64,000 nucleotides of DNA from Zoogloea sp. GTDB taxonomy: Bacteria; Pseudomonadota; Gammaproteobacteria; Burkholderiales; Rhodocyclaceae. Location: positions 1 to 64,000 of the forward strand of contig NZ_JAQVCN010000022.1 of NCBI RefSeq assembly GCF_028689785.1. The letters run 5' to 3'. The notes beneath the pieces are model-generated. The model had not been told where the DNA came from and did not search any database. It was given only the letters and a program-made list of their open reading frames with translations. Shown here one piece after another: positions 45,500 to 55,969 of this stretch (positions are counted from its first letter, which is position 1; each line of letters begins with the position of its first letter). A program made the position numbers and the translations under genes.

Positions 45500-46052
45500 G
45501 ACTGCTTCCTTTGTCATTGCGGATGAAATCGGCGGTCTTGGCGAACGCGCGGGTGAGTTGATTCTTGAGTTCAGGGTCGGCGACCACGTCGTCCAGGGCC
45601 TGCGTCATGCACCGCATCCAGGCATCTCGCTCGGCCTGGCCGATGGCGAAGGGGAGGTGCTTGCGGCGCAGGCGCGGGTGGCCGCGTTCGGCGGAGTACA
45701 CCTGGGGGCCGCCCGTCCATTCAGTGAGGTAGCGCACCAGCACCTCCTTGACCGGGGCCAGGTTGGGGCCGTGCATGGCACGGATGGTGGCGGCCTGGGG
45801 GAGGCTGTCCATCAGCACATAGAAGCGTTCGACCAGTTTTTCGATCACCCCCACTCCGCCCAGACGGGTGAAGTGGGGGTTGGCGCTGGCGGGTTCAGAA
45901 GCCACCGACGGGGCGGATGGGGTGGCTGCCAGGGGCGGCGGCATGGGTTCGCCATAGACCGGGACGGCCCAGCCATCGCGCCGCAGATAGCCCACCACCA
46001 CCCGGGCTGGGCAGGTGGGCGGGGCGTTGGCAGGGGTGTCCGGCTTGCTCAT
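45480..46052 (-). CDS. Group II truncated haemoglobin with N-terminal extension
   Basis: A 190-residue protein. Residues from about 60 onward form a group II (O-type) truncated haemoglobin: LGGVGVIEKLVERFYVLMDS, IRAMHGPNLAPVKEVLVRYL, WTGGPQVYSAERGHPRLRRK and the proximal histidine in KHLPFAIGQAERDAWMRCM. An extension of about 58 residues (ARVVVGYLRRDGWAVPVYGE, then Pro/Ala-rich) is not part of the usual fold. It could bind or detoxify O2/NO near nitrogenase. It is the first gene of the operon divergent from nifH, and the next gene overlaps its end. Confidence 0.9.
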   Translation of the reverse strand: MSKPDTPANAPPTCPARVVVGYLRRDGWAVPVYGEPMPPPLAATPSAPSVASEPASANPHFTRLGGVGVIEKLVERFYVLMDSLPQAATIRAMHGPNLAPVKEVLVRYLTEWTGGPQVYSAERGHPRLRRKHLPFAIGQAERDAWMRCMTQALDDVVADPELKNQLTRAFAKTADFIRNDKGSSHDHHPR

Positions 46053-46113
46053 GGTGGTGGCTCCAGGTGTTCGGTGACCCGATCCATCCGGGCCTGAGGT
46101 TTGCCTTGCCTAG

Positions 46114-46128
46114 GCAATAGTTGTGCCG
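46114..46128 (-). promoter_or_regulatory. Putative sigma-54 promoter of the trHb-draTG operon
   Basis: On the minus strand CGGCAC-AACTA-TTGC, one base off the consensus with GG-N10-GC intact, 62 bases before the haemoglobin ATG. The NifA site at 46261 lies about 132 bases upstream and could serve both directions. Confidence 0.6.
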
Positions 46129-46260
46129 CCCCTCTGCTGCTACCTTTTTGTTTCAGAAAAACCCTTTTTTTTCAGCGCCTTGCAGACTTGTGTCGGGTTT
46201 GTCCGGGCTGTCCGGAACGGCGCCGGAGGTCTGTGCCCTTCCTGACAGCGCTGGGCCCTT

Positions 46261-46276
46261 TGTCGCATTCCACACA
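46261..46276. promoter_or_regulatory. NifA upstream activator site (nifH)
   Basis: TGTCGCATTCCACACA is TGT-N10-ACA in TTTGTCG context, 81 bases upstream of the nifH sigma-54 promoter. A near-site, TGT-N11-ACA, is at 46302-46318. Confidence 0.85.
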
Positions 46277-46356
46277 CTGCCTTCAAGCGTCTTTTGAAAG
46301 CATGTCTGAGTTGAAAACATAAATTTAATCAGTGTGTTGAAGAGGTTTTTCGAGGT

Positions 46357-46371
46357 TGGCACGGCGATTGC
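46357..46371 (+). promoter_or_regulatory. Sigma-54 promoter of nifHDK
   Basis: TGGCAC-GGCGA-TTGC, an exact -24/-12 consensus, leaving a nifH leader of about 150 bases. Confidence 0.92.
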
Positions 46372-46494
46372 TGAATGCTCGTCGCACCGATAAAGGCTCG
46401 CCGAAGCGTGTGAATACGAAGAGCAAGACGGACACGACAGGCTGCATTCCGGTTGCAAGGTAGATGGGTCCCAACACCCGGAATTCGTCAGTGA

Positions 46495-47412
<918 letters not shown>

Positions 47413-47415
47413 CGC

Positions 47416-47524
47416 GTCGAGAGTCGAGGGTCGAGAGTCGGGGCAGCAAGCGCCGGCTCTCCTCCGGTGCCTCCGGGCACCGGCCGGCGTGACCTGTGCT
47501 CGACTCTCCGCTCTCCACTCTCGA
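47416..47524 (+). promoter_or_regulatory. Long two-tier stem-loop between nifH and nifD
   Basis: Arms GTCGAGAGTCGAGGG (from 47416) and CGACTCTC...ACTCTCGAC (to 47524) pair at about 21 of 25 positions. An inner hairpin CCGGTGCC-TCC-GGGCACCGG lies at 47464-47483. The left arm is also a run of near-repeats of GTCGAGA. No T-run follows, so it is unlikely to be a terminator. A role in mRNA processing or raising nifH over nifDK levels is an inference. Confidence 0.7.
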
Positions 47525-47554
47525 CCACTCCATTTGATGACAGGAGCAATGAAA

Positions 47555-49003
47555 ATGAGCCTGACCGTTGATGAAAACAAGGCACTTATCGAAGAAGTGC
47601 TGAAGGCCTATCCGGAAAAGACTGCCAAGAAGCGCGCCAAGCACCTGGGCACCTTCGAGGATGGCAAGCCGGATTGCGGCGTCAAGTCCAACATTAAGTC
47701 CCTGCCGGGCGTGATGACCATCCGTGGCTGTGCCTACGCCGGTTCCAAGGGCGTGGTGTGGGGCCCGATCAAGGACATGATCCACATCTCCCACGGCCCC
47801 GTGGGCTGCGGCCAGTATTCCTGGGCCTCGCGCCGCAACTACTACATCGGTGAGACCGGCATCGACACCTTTGGCACGATGCAATTCACCTCCGACTTTC
47901 AGGAGAAGGACATCGTCTTCGGCGGCGACAAGAAGCTGGAGAAGATCATCGACGAGATCGAGGTCCTGTTCCCCCTGAACAAGGGCATCACCGTCCAGTC
48001 CGAATGCCCGATCGGCCTGATTGGCGACGACATCGAAGCGGTGTCGAAGAAGAAGGCCAAGGAATACGTCGGCAAGACCATCGTGCCGGTGCGTTGCGAA
48101 GGCTTCCGCGGGGTCAGCCAGTCCCTCGGCCACCACATCGCCAACGACGCGGTGCGCGACTGGGTCTTCGACAAGGTCGATCCGAACAAGAACGCGTTCG
48201 AATCCACCCCCTACGACGTGGCCATCATCGGTGACTACAACATCGGTGGCGACGCCTGGTCGAGTCGCATCCTCCTTGAGGAAATGGGCCTGCGTGTGAT
48301 TGCCCAGTGGTCCGGTGACGGCACCATCGCCGAGCTGGAGAACACCCCCAAGGCCAAGCTCAACGTGCTGCACTGCTATCGCTCGATGAACTACATCAGC
48401 CGGCACATGGAAGAGAAGTACGGGATCCCCTGGGTCGAGTACAACTTCTTCGGCCCGACGATGATCGAGAAGAGCCTGCGCGAAATCGCCAGCCACTTCG
48501 ACGACACCATCAAGGCCAATACCGAGAAGGTCATCGCCAAGTACCGCAGCATGGTTGATGCAGTCATCGCCAAGTACAAATCCCGCCTGGAGGGCAAGAA
48601 GGTCATGCTCTTCGTCGGCGGCCTGCGCCCCCGCCACGTGATCGGCGCCTACGAGGATCTGGGCATGGAAGTGGTCGGCACCGGCTACGAATTCGGCCAC
48701 AACGACGACTATCAGCGCACCACCCACTACGTGAAGGACGGCACGCTGATCTACGACGACGTGACCGGCTACGAGTTCGAGAAGTTCGTCGAGAAGGTCC
48801 AGCCCGACCTGGTGGGTTCCGGCATCAAGGAAAAGTACGTCTTCCAGAAGATGGGCGTGCCCTTCCGCCAGATGCACAGCTGGGACTACTCGGGCCCCTA
48901 CCACGGCTACGACGGTTTCGCGATCTTCGCCCGTGACATGGACATGGCCATCAATTCGCCGGTCTGGGGCCTCACCAAGGCTCCGTGGAAGAAGGCTGCC
49001 TGA
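47555..49003 (+). CDS. nifD: Nitrogenase MoFe protein alpha chain
   Basis: A 482-residue NifD. P-cluster ligands in [29 protein letters not shown] and [12 protein letters not shown]; FeMo-cofactor cysteine in [15 protein letters not shown] and histidine in [15 protein letters not shown]. The second of two close ATGs (47549 and 47555) is chosen because CAGGAG is 8 bases before it. It is followed 66 bases later by nifK. Confidence 0.99.
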   Translation: MSLTVDENKALIEEVLKAYPEKTAKKRAKHLGTFEDGKPDCGVKSNIKSLPGVMTIRGCAYAGSKGVVWGPIKDMIHISHGPVGCGQYSWASRRNYYIGETGIDTFGTMQFTSDFQEKDIVFGGDKKLEKIIDEIEVLFPLNKGITVQSECPIGLIGDDIEAVSKKKAKEYVGKTIVPVRCEGFRGVSQSLGHHIANDAVRDWVFDKVDPNKNAFESTPYDVAIIGDYNIGGDAWSSRILLEEMGLRVIAQWSGDGTIAELENTPKAKLNVLHCYRSMNYISRHMEEKYGIPWVEYNFFGPTMIEKSLREIASHFDDTIKANTEKVIAKYRSMVDAVIAKYKSRLEGKKVMLFVGGLRPRHVIGAYEDLGMEVVGTGYEFGHNDDYQRTTHYVKDGTLIYDDVTGYEFEKFVEKVQPDLVGSGIKEKYVFQKMGVPFRQMHSWDYSGPYHGYDGFAIFARDMDMAINSPVWGLTKAPWKKAA

Positions 49004-49069
49004 TCCCTCTTCCGGGCGGGGCCCTGGCCCCGCCGCCCCGCCCTGATTACTGATTCTAGGAGTGCTGTC

Positions 49070-50629
49070 ATGCCCCAAAATGTTGAAAAGGTCCTCGACC
49101 ACGAAAACCTGTTCCGCGAGCCGGAATACAAGGCAATGTTCGACAACAAGCGGAGCCAGTTCGAGTTCCGCGTGCCTGCCGAAGAGCTCGCCAAGCAGAT
49201 CGAATACGCCAAGACCTGGGAATACCGGGAAAAGAACTTCGCCCGCGAAGCCCTGACGGTCAACCCTGCCAAGGCCTGTCAGCCGCTGGGCGCCGTGTTT
49301 GCCGCCGTCGGCTTCGAGAAGACCCTGCCCTTCGTGCATGGCTCCCAGGGCTGCGTCGCCTACTACCGCTCCCACTTCTCCCGTCACTTCAAGGAACCGA
49401 CCTCCTGCGTCAGCTCCTCCATGACCGAGGATGCGGCGGTGTTCGGCGGCCTCAACAACATGATCGACGGCCTGGCCAACACCTACAACCTGTACAAGCC
49501 CGAGATGATCGCCGTGTCCACTACCTGCATGGCCGAGGTGATCGGCGATGACCTGGACGCCTTCATCAAGACCTCAAAGCAGAAGGGCTCCATCCCGGCC
49601 GAGTTCGATGTGCCCTTTGCCCACACCCCGGCCTTCGTCGGCAGCCACATCACCGGCTACGACAACGCCCTGCAGGGCATCATCAAGTACTTCTGGGACG
49701 GCAAGGCCGGCCAGGGCACGGCCCTGACCCGTATCCCCAACGAGTCCATCAACTTTATCGGCGGTTTCGACGGCTTCGTGTGCGGCAACCTGCCGGAAAT
49801 CCGCCGCATGCTCGACCTGATGGGCGTCGAGCACACCATCCTGTGCGACCCGTCCGACGTGTGGAACACCCCCACCGACGGCGAGTTCCGCATGTACGAC
49901 GGTGGCACCACCAAGGCCCAGGTTGAAGCCGCGATCAACGCCAAGGCCACCATCAGCTTCCAGGGCTACTCCACCGAGAAGACCATGAAGCTGATCAAGG
50001 AGCATGGCCATGACACGACCAGCTTCCATCACCCGATGGGCGTGACCGGCACCGACGCTTTCCTGATGAAGGTCTCGGAACTCACCGGCAAGCCGATCCC
50101 GGCCGAGCTGGAGAAGGAGCGCGGCCGCCTGGTGGATGCCATCGCCGACAGCCAGGCCCACCTGCACGGCAAGAGGTTCGCCCTCTACGGCGACCCGGAC
50201 CTCATGCTGGGCATGACCGCCTTCCTGCTGGAACTCGGTGCCGAGCCGGTGCATGTGCTCTCCACCAACGGCGACAACGAGTGGGCTGGCAAGGTGCAGG
50301 CGCTGCTGGACGCCAGCCCCTTCGGCAAGAACTGCAAGGCCTACCCCAAGGCCGACCTGTGGCACATGCGTTCCCTGCTCTTCACGGAGAAGGTGGATTT
50401 CCTGATCGGCAACACCTACGGCAAGTATCTGGAGCGAGACTGTGGCACCCCGCTGATCCGCCTGGGCTTTCCGATCTTCGATCGCCACCACTACCACCGC
50501 TTCCCCATCTGGGGCTATCAGGGCGGCCTGCGCGTCCTGACCATGCTGCTCGACGAGTACTTCGAGGCCCTCGACGCCAATACAAATGGCATCGGGACTA
50601 CCGACTACTCCTACGACATCATCCGCTGA
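49070..50629 (+). CDS. nifK: Nitrogenase MoFe protein beta chain
   Basis: A 519-residue Nif[58 protein letters not shown] and the C-terminal [21 protein letters not shown]-cluster cysteines are in the first three motifs. The ATG has TAGGAG about 8 bases upstream. A strong terminator follows the stop codon, so nifENX are not cotranscribed here as in many nifHDKENX clusters. Confidence 0.99.
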   Translation: MPQNVEKVLDHENLFREPEYKAMFDNKRSQFEFRVPAEELAKQIEYAKTWEYREKNFAREALTVNPAKACQPLGAVFAAVGFEKTLPFVHGSQGCVAYYRSHFSRHFKEPTSCVSSSMTEDAAVFGGLNNMIDGLANTYNLYKPEMIAVSTTCMAEVIGDDLDAFIKTSKQKGSIPAEFDVPFAHTPAFVGSHITGYDNALQGIIKYFWDGKAGQGTALTRIPNESINFIGGFDGFVCGNLPEIRRMLDLMGVEHTILCDPSDVWNTPTDGEFRMYDGGTTKAQVEAAINAKATISFQGYSTEKTMKLIKEHGHDTTSFHHPMGVTGTDAFLMKVSELTGKPIPAELEKERGRLVDAIADSQAHLHGKRFALYGDPDLMLGMTAFLLELGAEPVHVLSTNGDNEWAGKVQALLDASPFGKNCKAYPKADLWHMRSLLFTEKVDFLIGNTYGKYLERDCGTPLIRLGFPIFDRHHYHRFPIWGYQGGLRVLTMLLDEYFEALDANTNGIGTTDYSYDIIR

Positions 50630-50640
50630 GCACCGCGGAA

Positions 50641-50667
50641 GGGGAGGCCTCCGGGCCTCCCTTTTTT
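50641..50667 (+). terminator. Rho-independent terminator after nifK
   Basis: GGGAGGCC-TCCG-GGCCTCCC followed by six T, directly after the nifK stop. The Shethna-II-type gene starts 25 bases further on, so its expression depends on read-through or a separate promoter not identified. Confidence 0.85.
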
Positions 50668-50691
50668 ACTTTCGACAAAGGCAAAGCCATC

Positions 50692-51039
50692 ATGGCCAAC
50701 ATCACTTTCAGCTCGCCCAAGATGAAGAAGGACGTCACCGTCTACGCTACCGCCGGTGATACCCACACCCTGTTGCTGATCGCCCAGAACAACAAGATCC
50801 CCGTCGATTTCGAATGCGAGAACGGCGAGTGCGGCTCCTGTTGCGTCGAGGTGCAGATCCTCTCGAACAAGACCCCGATGGGCATCGCCCTGACCGAAAA
50901 GGAAAAGGTGGCACTGCGCCTGGCCGGCAAGATCACCAAGGAGCAGATCGCCGACGCCGAGGAGAAGGATCTGCCGCCCCCGTACCGGCTGGCCTGCCAG
51001 TTCATCGCCCGCAACGAGGATGTGCTGGTCAGGTTCTGA
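50692..51039 (+). CDS. Shethna protein II (FeSII)-type protective ferredoxin
   Basis: A 115-residue [2Fe-2S] ferredoxin with ITFSSPKMKK at the start, cluster cysteines 42, 47, 50 and 102 (FECENGECGSC and YRLACQFIA), an extra Cys51, ALTEKEKVALRLAGKITKEQ and DLPPPYRLACQ. From memory this lines up over its length with Azotobacter FeSII, which forms an oxygen-stable, inactive complex with nitrogenase when oxidised (conformational protection). The position immediately after nifK supports that role. FeSII has a loop rich in Lys for docking; the corresponding region here is KKEKxxLRLAGKITKEQ-like. Confidence 0.88.
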   Translation: MANITFSSPKMKKDVTVYATAGDTHTLLLIAQNNKIPVDFECENGECGSCCVEVQILSNKTPMGIALTEKEKVALRLAGKITKEQIADAEEKDLPPPYRLACQFIARNEDVLVRF

Positions 51040-51102
51040 CCCGTCTTCTCCGCCCCCGCCGGCCGGGGGCGAACCGACTCCACCGCCCGCCGGAAGCGTC
51101 CC

Positions 51103-51339
51103 ATGCCCATCTACGATTTCCACTGCCTGTCCTGCGACCGCATCTTCGAGCGCATCGTCCGCGCCGACGCCCTCCCGGCCTGCCCTCACTGTGGTGCCGC
51201 GCAAGTCGAAAAACTGGTGTCCATGCCCGCTGCTCCCGGCAAGTCCGCCGGCATCATCGCCAGCGCCCGCAAGCAGGCGGCGAAGGAAGGGCATTTCAGC
51301 AATTACAGCAAGGCTGATAGGGCCAGAGCCAAGGGCTAG
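51103..51339 (+). CDS. FmdB-type zinc-ribbon protein
   Basis: A 78-residue protein starting MPIYDFHCLSCDRIFERIVR and continuing CPHCGAAQVEKLVSMP, the FmdB/CxxC_CxxC_SSSS zinc ribbon. Such small ribbons often accompany metal-enzyme clusters; the function is unknown, and a regulatory role was proposed for formamidase FmdB. It is the last plus-strand gene of the nifHDK region, followed by a REP-like repeat. Confidence 0.85.
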   Translation: MPIYDFHCLSCDRIFERIVRADALPACPHCGAAQVEKLVSMPAAPGKSAGIIASARKQAAKEGHFSNYSKADRARAKG

Positions 51340-51381
51340 GTGCGGGTGTCCTGCGGGGAGGGGGTCTTGCAGGGGCCCTGC

Positions 51382-51405
51382 GGTGTCGAATTCGTTCGAC
51401 CCCAC
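51382..51405 (-). repeat. REP-like palindrome, variant
   Basis: GGTGTCGAATTCGTTCGACC followed by CCAC: the minus-strand GTGG head and hairpin arms are kept but the loop region differs from the other copies. It lies between convergent genes (zinc ribbon and YjdF-like). Confidence 0.7.
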
Positions 51406-51424
51406 AGAAAATAGGCCGGGGACG

Positions 51425-52039
51425 TCAGCGAAGCTGTCGGTCGTGAAGGCGTCCAAAGACAGTGAGTGCCGTGACTGCGCCAATCAGCGCGAAGAACATA
51501 TCCGACTGGGTATCCCAGGGATCGCCCTGGGTACCCAGGAATTCGTCGGCACCCTGGCCGAGGGCCAGGGCTGCGCCCCATTCGATGAACTCGTAAGTGG
51601 CGCTGATCGCCAGGACCACGCATATCGTCAGGAAGGCCAGCATTTTGCGGCCCCGGACATGGCCGCCCCGCAGCAGGATCTCCCGCGTGACCAGCGCCGG
51701 CACGAAGCCTTGGGCGAAGTGGCCGATCTTGTCGTAGGGATTGCGGCTCAGGTGCAGCAGATCCTGCAACTGGAAGCCCAGGGGCACCCGCGTATAGGTG
51801 TAGGCCCCGCCCAGCATCAGCACCAGGGCATGGACAAAGATGCAGGCGTAGAGCAGCGATGTGAGCGGGAAACGCTGCCGCGTTGCCACCAGCACCGGCA
51901 GGGCGATCATCACTGGCGCCACTTCCATCAGCCAGGTGGCCCGGTCGTGGGGTTGCCAGCCGGAGAGGGTCAGCAGGCCGGCAAGGATGAGCCCGGCAAT
52001 GACGAGGAGACGGTTCGAAGGCGATGTACGGGGAGGCAT
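51425..52039 (-). CDS. YjdF-like (DUF2238) inner-membrane protein
   Basis: A 204-residue protein with about six hydrophobic segments (LLVIAGLILAGLLTL, APVMIALPVLVA, LLYACIFVHALVLMLGGAYT, FLTICVVLAISATYEFIEWG, FFALIGAVTALTVFG). The conserved NPYDKIGHFAQGFVPAL and GDPWDTQSDMFFALIGA are the DUF2238/YjdF signature. Function unknown in all bacteria. It is not obviously part of the nif system. Confidence 0.88.
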   Translation of the reverse strand: MPPRTSPSNRLLVIAGLILAGLLTLSGWQPHDRATWLMEVAPVMIALPVLVATRQRFPLTSLLYACIFVHALVLMLGGAYTYTRVPLGFQLQDLLHLSRNPYDKIGHFAQGFVPALVTREILLRGGHVRGRKMLAFLTICVVLAISATYEFIEWGAALALGQGADEFLGTQGDPWDTQSDMFFALIGAVTALTVFGRLHDRQLR

Positions 52040-52138
52040 GGGGCTGTCGGTCTGAGGGTCAGGTCGGGATCATCGTATCGCCATGATGAGCCACGAGGGG
52101 GCTTGGGTCGTCAGGCACAGGGTCTTGAGCCGGGTTCT

Positions 52139-54238
52139 TCAATCCCACATCGCTCGCATCTTCGCAGCCAGATCCACCGCGGCCTGCCGGGTTTCATCCC
52201 GGGCGACGGTCTGGATCTCGGCTTCGGGCCAGCTGATCTGCTCGAAGTGGTTGAGCAGACGGTTGGGGATGAAGCGGCTGCGGCTGGCGTAGACATGGCG
52301 GTCGCCGCTGCCGGACTGGCCCGAGACGTAGAAGCGTTGGGGGATCAGCAGGTCCAGGTGGTCCCGGGCGCGGGTCATGGCCACGTAGAGCAGGCGCATT
52401 TCTTCCTCGATCTCCCGTTCGCTGCCGGTGGCAAGATCGGAGGGGAGGCAGCCGTCCACCGTATTGAGGATGCTCACCGCAGGCCATTCCCGACCCTTGG
52501 CCGAGTGGATGGTGGACAGGATGAGGTAGTCCTCGTCGAGCAGGGGCTTGCCGGATTCGTCGCTGGTGGCGTCGGGCGGGTCGAGGGTGAGCTCGGTGAG
52601 AAAGCGCTCGCGGCTGGGGTAGGTGGCGGCGATGCGGGTGAGCTGCTGGATGTCGGCCTTGCGCACCTCGTGGTCCTCGTAGAGGCTCTCCATACGGGTT
52701 TCGTACCAGCTGGCGATGTGTTCGAGGGGGGCCGGCCAGGTGGTGGCTGCGGCCAGCTGCTCGACCATGCCGGCGAATTCGATCCAGCCCGGGCGGGCTG
52801 CGTCGGGGACCGGCTGTTCGGGGAGCAGGGTGCAGCCGGGGGGCGCAGCCTGGACGTTGTCGAGGATGCGCCCGGCGATTTTCGGGCCGACGCCCGGCAG
52901 CAGCTGGATGGCGCGAAAGCCGGAAACCCGGTCGCGGGGGTTCTGGGCCCAACGCAGCACGGCCAGCAGGTCCTTGACGTGGGCGGCCTCGAGAAACTTG
53001 AGTCCGCCGAACTTCACGAAGGGGATGTGGCGCCGTGTCAGTTCGATCTCCAGCCGGGCGCTGTGCTGCGCGGCACGGAACAGCACCGCCTGCTGCTTGA
53101 GCTTGAGCCCTTCCTCCCGGCGAGCGAGGACTTGTTCGACCACGCAGCAGGCCTGGTCGGCTTCGTCGCGGATGCTCACCAGGCGCGGGCGGGCGGCGGA
53201 GACCCGGTCGGTCCATAAGTTCTTGCAATAGCGCTCGCGGGCCTGGTCGATGATGGCGTTGGCGGCGGCCAGGATGGGCTGGGTGGAGCGGTAGTTGCGG
53301 TCCAGGGTGATTTGCCGGGCGGGTGGATCGAACTGCCCTGGAAAGTCGAAGATGTTGCGGATGTCCGCACCGCGAAAGCTGTAGATGCTCTGGGCGTCGT
53401 CGCCCACCACGGTGAGGCCCTGGCCGTCGGGCTTCATGGCCAGCAGGATGGCCGCCTGCAGGCGGTTGGTGTCCTGGTATTCATCCACCAGCACATGGGA
53501 GAAGCGGCCGCCCACCTCCCGGGCCAGTCCGGGCTCGGCCACCATCTGGGCCCAGTAGAGGAGCAGGTCGTCGTAGTCGAGCACCTGCTGGGTCTGTTTG
53601 GCCTGCACATAGGCGCGGAACAGGGCCTTGAGGTCGCCCTCCCAGCCCGCGCACCAAGGAAAGCTGCCCAGCAGTACCTCGCTCAGCGGCGCCTGGGTGT
53701 TGACCACTGCCGAGTAGATGGCCAGGCAGGTGCCCTTGAGGGGGAAGCGCTTGCCCTTGGCTGACAGTCCCAGCTCGTGACGGACCAGGTTCATCAGGTC
53801 GGCGGAGTCTTCCCGGTCGTGGATGGTGAAGGCCGGGTCGAGGCTGATGCGCCCGGCAAACTCCCGCAGCAGGCGGGCACCCACACTGTGAAAGGTGCCG
53901 GCCCAGGCAAAGCCCCCGGCTGCCAGGCGCCCATGGGCAGGGGAGACACGGGCCGCAACATGCTGCACCCGGCGCACCATCTCGTCTGCCGCCCGGCGGG
54001 AGAAGGTGAGAAGCAGGATGCGTCCGGGGTCGGCGCCACCCGCCAGGAGGTGGGCGACCCGGTGGGCCAGGGTGTTGGTCTTGCCGGAGCCCGCACCGGC
54101 AATCACCAGCAGCGGGCCGTCGTCCGCTCCGGCGCCGCTGCCATGGAGGGCGGCGGCTCGCTGGGCGTCGTTGAGGGTTTCGAGGTAGGCGGGCAGCCCC
54201 TGGATGGTGGGCTGCTGGAGTTGGGCTGACGGGTGCAT
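52139..54238 (-). CDS. UvrD/Rep-family ATP-dependent DNA helicase
   Basis: A 699-residue superfamily-1 helicase: Q-motif LNDAQRAAA, Walker A AGAGSGKTNTLAHRVAHLL, Walker B VDEYQDTNRLQA, motif III VVGDDAQSIYSFRGA, motif IV LDRNYRSTQPIL, motif V LSTIHSAKGREWPAVSI and motif VI LLYVAMTRARDHLDL. It most resembles the UvrD/PcrA group and unwinds DNA during repair; it is not obviously uvrD or rep itself. It stands alone between a YjdF-like gene and an ammonium-transporter gene. Confidence 0.92.
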   Translation of the reverse strand: MHPSAQLQQPTIQGLPAYLETLNDAQRAAALHGSGAGADDGPLLVIAGAGSGKTNTLAHRVAHLLAGGADPGRILLLTFSRRAADEMVRRVQHVAARVSPAHGRLAAGGFAWAGTFHSVGARLLREFAGRISLDPAFTIHDREDSADLMNLVRHELGLSAKGKRFPLKGTCLAIYSAVVNTQAPLSEVLLGSFPWCAGWEGDLKALFRAYVQAKQTQQVLDYDDLLLYWAQMVAEPGLAREVGGRFSHVLVDEYQDTNRLQAAILLAMKPDGQGLTVVGDDAQSIYSFRGADIRNIFDFPGQFDPPARQITLDRNYRSTQPILAAANAIIDQARERYCKNLWTDRVSAARPRLVSIRDEADQACCVVEQVLARREEGLKLKQQAVLFRAAQHSARLEIELTRRHIPFVKFGGLKFLEAAHVKDLLAVLRWAQNPRDRVSGFRAIQLLPGVGPKIAGRILDNVQAAPPGCTLLPEQPVPDAARPGWIEFAGMVEQLAAATTWPAPLEHIASWYETRMESLYEDHEVRKADIQQLTRIAATYPSRERFLTELTLDPPDATSDESGKPLLDEDYLILSTIHSAKGREWPAVSILNTVDGCLPSDLATGSEREIEEEMRLLYVAMTRARDHLDLLIPQRFYVSGQSGSGDRHVYASRSRFIPNRLLNHFEQISWPEAEIQTVARDETRQAAVDLAAKMRAMWD

Positions 54239-54314
54239 GGGCGCTCCTTTGCTGTCATTTTATACAGCCATGGGGCGCGGGTAAATCGAGGGGCCCCAAC
54301 CGGGGCTCAGGTGC

Positions 54315-55517
54315 TTACCAGTGGGTTTCCCGATCCGACGTCGAGCTGATCTTGTGGATGGTCAGGTCGGCGCCTTCGAACTCCTCCTCCGCATCCAGAC
54401 GGATGCCGACGGTGGCGCGCAGCACGCCATATACTGCATAGCCCCCTGCCAGCGCGATGATGATGCCCCCTAGCGTGCCGATGAACTGGGATGCCAGGCT
54501 GACGCCGCCCATGCCGCCCAGCGCCTTGGCGCCGAAGATACCGGCAGCGATGCCACCCCAGGCGCCGCACAGACCGTGCAGGGGCCACACGCCCAGCACG
54601 TCGTCGATCTTCCAGCGGTTCTGGGTGAGGGTGAATAGCTGGACGAACAGGCCGCCCGCCACCAGGCCGGTGACCAGCGCACCGATGGGGTGCATCAGGT
54701 CGGAGCCCGCGCACACCGCCACCAGGCCGGCCAGGGGGCCGTTATGGATGAAGCCCGGGTCGTTCTTGCCCAGCACCATCGCCGCCATGGTGCCGCCGAC
54801 CATGGCCATCAGGGAGTTGAGCGCCACCAGGCCGCTGACCTTGTCGAGCGTCTGGGCCGACATCACATTGAAGCCGAACCAGCCCACGGTGAGGATCCAT
54901 GCGCCCAGGGCGAGAAAGGGGATGTTGGAGGGCGGGTGGGCCGAGATGTTGCCGTCCTTGGTGTAGCGGCCGCGCCGGGCGCCCAGCAGCAACACGGCGG
55001 GCAGGGCGATCCAGCCGCCCACCGCGTGCACCACCACCGAGCCGGCAAAGTCATGGAACTTGGCCCCGAAGGCCGCCTCCAGCATGGGCTGGATGCCCAG
55101 GTTGTCGTTCCAGGCGATCCCTTCAAAGAACGGGTACACAAAGCCCACCAGCAGGAAGGTGGCGATGCTCTGGGGGTGGAAGCGCGCCCGCTCGGCGATG
55201 CCGCCGGAGATGATGGCCGGAATGGCCGCGGCGAAGGTGAGCAGGAAGAAGAACTTCACCATCTCGTAGCCGCTCTTCTGGGACAGCACCTCGGCGCTGG
55301 CAAAGAAGTGGGCGCCGTAGGCCACGGTGTAGCCGATGAAGAAGTAGGCGAGGGCAGAGACGCCGAAATCCGTCAGGATCTTGACCAGGGCATTGACCTG
55401 GTTCTTCTTGCGGACGGTGCCGAGTTCGAGAAAGGCAAAGCCGGCGTGCATGGCCAGCACCATGATGGCGCCCAGCAAGACGAAGAGGACATTGCTGGCG
55501 TGACTTGTTTGCTCCAT
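54315..55517 (-). CDS. amtB: Ammonium transporter AmtB family
   Basis: A 400-residue Amt/Rh protein with 11 hydrophobic segments. Signatures: FAFLELGTVRKKNQVNALVK (Phe/Trp gate area), IISGGIAERARFH, the twin-His region DFAGSVVVHAVGGWIALPAV, and WPLHGLCGAWGGIAAGIFGA. The C-terminal GIRLDAEEEFEGADLTIHK is the conserved PII-binding tail. There is no signal peptide from this start (MEQTSHASN). A near-consensus sigma-54 promoter precedes it, consistent with nitrogen control by NtrC. No glnK is adjacent. Confidence 0.95.
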   Translation of the reverse strand: MEQTSHASNVLFVLLGAIMVLAMHAGFAFLELGTVRKKNQVNALVKILTDFGVSALAYFFIGYTVAYGAHFFASAEVLSQKSGYEMVKFFFLLTFAAAIPAIISGGIAERARFHPQSIATFLLVGFVYPFFEGIAWNDNLGIQPMLEAAFGAKFHDFAGSVVVHAVGGWIALPAVLLLGARRGRYTKDGNISAHPPSNIPFLALGAWILTVGWFGFNVMSAQTLDKVSGLVALNSLMAMVGGTMAAMVLGKNDPGFIHNGPLAGLVAVCAGSDLMHPIGALVTGLVAGGLFVQLFTLTQNRWKIDDVLGVWPLHGLCGAWGGIAAGIFGAKALGGMGGVSLASQFIGTLGGIIIALAGGYAVYGVLRATVGIRLDAEEEFEGADLTIHKISSTSDRETHW

Positions 55518-55548
55518 TTTGGGCTCCGGAAATGAAGCGAGGCACCAA

Positions 55549-55563
55549 GCAGGTGCCGTGCCA
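55549..55563 (-). promoter_or_regulatory. Probable sigma-54 promoter of amtB
   Basis: On the minus strand TGGCAC-GGCAC-CTGC, one base off TTGC with GG-N10-GC intact, 32 bases before the amtB ATG. It is likely NtrC-driven; no NtrC site was identified. Confidence 0.65.
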
Positions 55564-55872
55564 GGGTTTGGTCTGGAAAAAGCCAATCAAAACAGGGCGT
55601 GATGGAAACCGGGAAGTGTGGATTCGCACTTGTTTTGTGCGTTCTGTGTGTCAATGCACCAAAACGGCGCTCAGGAGGTGCGTGCCGATGCTGATGGGGT
55701 CTTCCGGTTTCCACGGGCGTGTGCATGTCGCATGACTGCCGCATTTTGGCAGGCGGAGTGACGAAATACGGCACTTTTCCCTGGCGTGACTCCGGCATCG
55801 ACACCCGCATGGTGGCTGGGTTTGTTTGTAAGTAATTGAAATTAGTTAGTTTTTTTGTGCTTTTCAAAAGCT

Positions 55873-55887
55873 GGCACGGGGGTTGCC
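55873..55887 (+). promoter_or_regulatory. Sigma-54 promoter of pilA
   Basis: TGGCAC-GGGGG-TTGC, an exact consensus, 83 bases before the pilA ATG, as expected for PilR-controlled pilin genes. The remaining 300 or so bases between the two promoters of this 452-base gap show only an A+T-rich tract near 55835-55860. Confidence 0.88.
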
Positions 55888-55969
55888 ATAGAGAGTTCAT
55901 CGGAAGCGAAAGCGCTGTTCCGAAATGCACCAAAACCCGATCCAGTCTTTCTCACCAGGAGATGTCATC

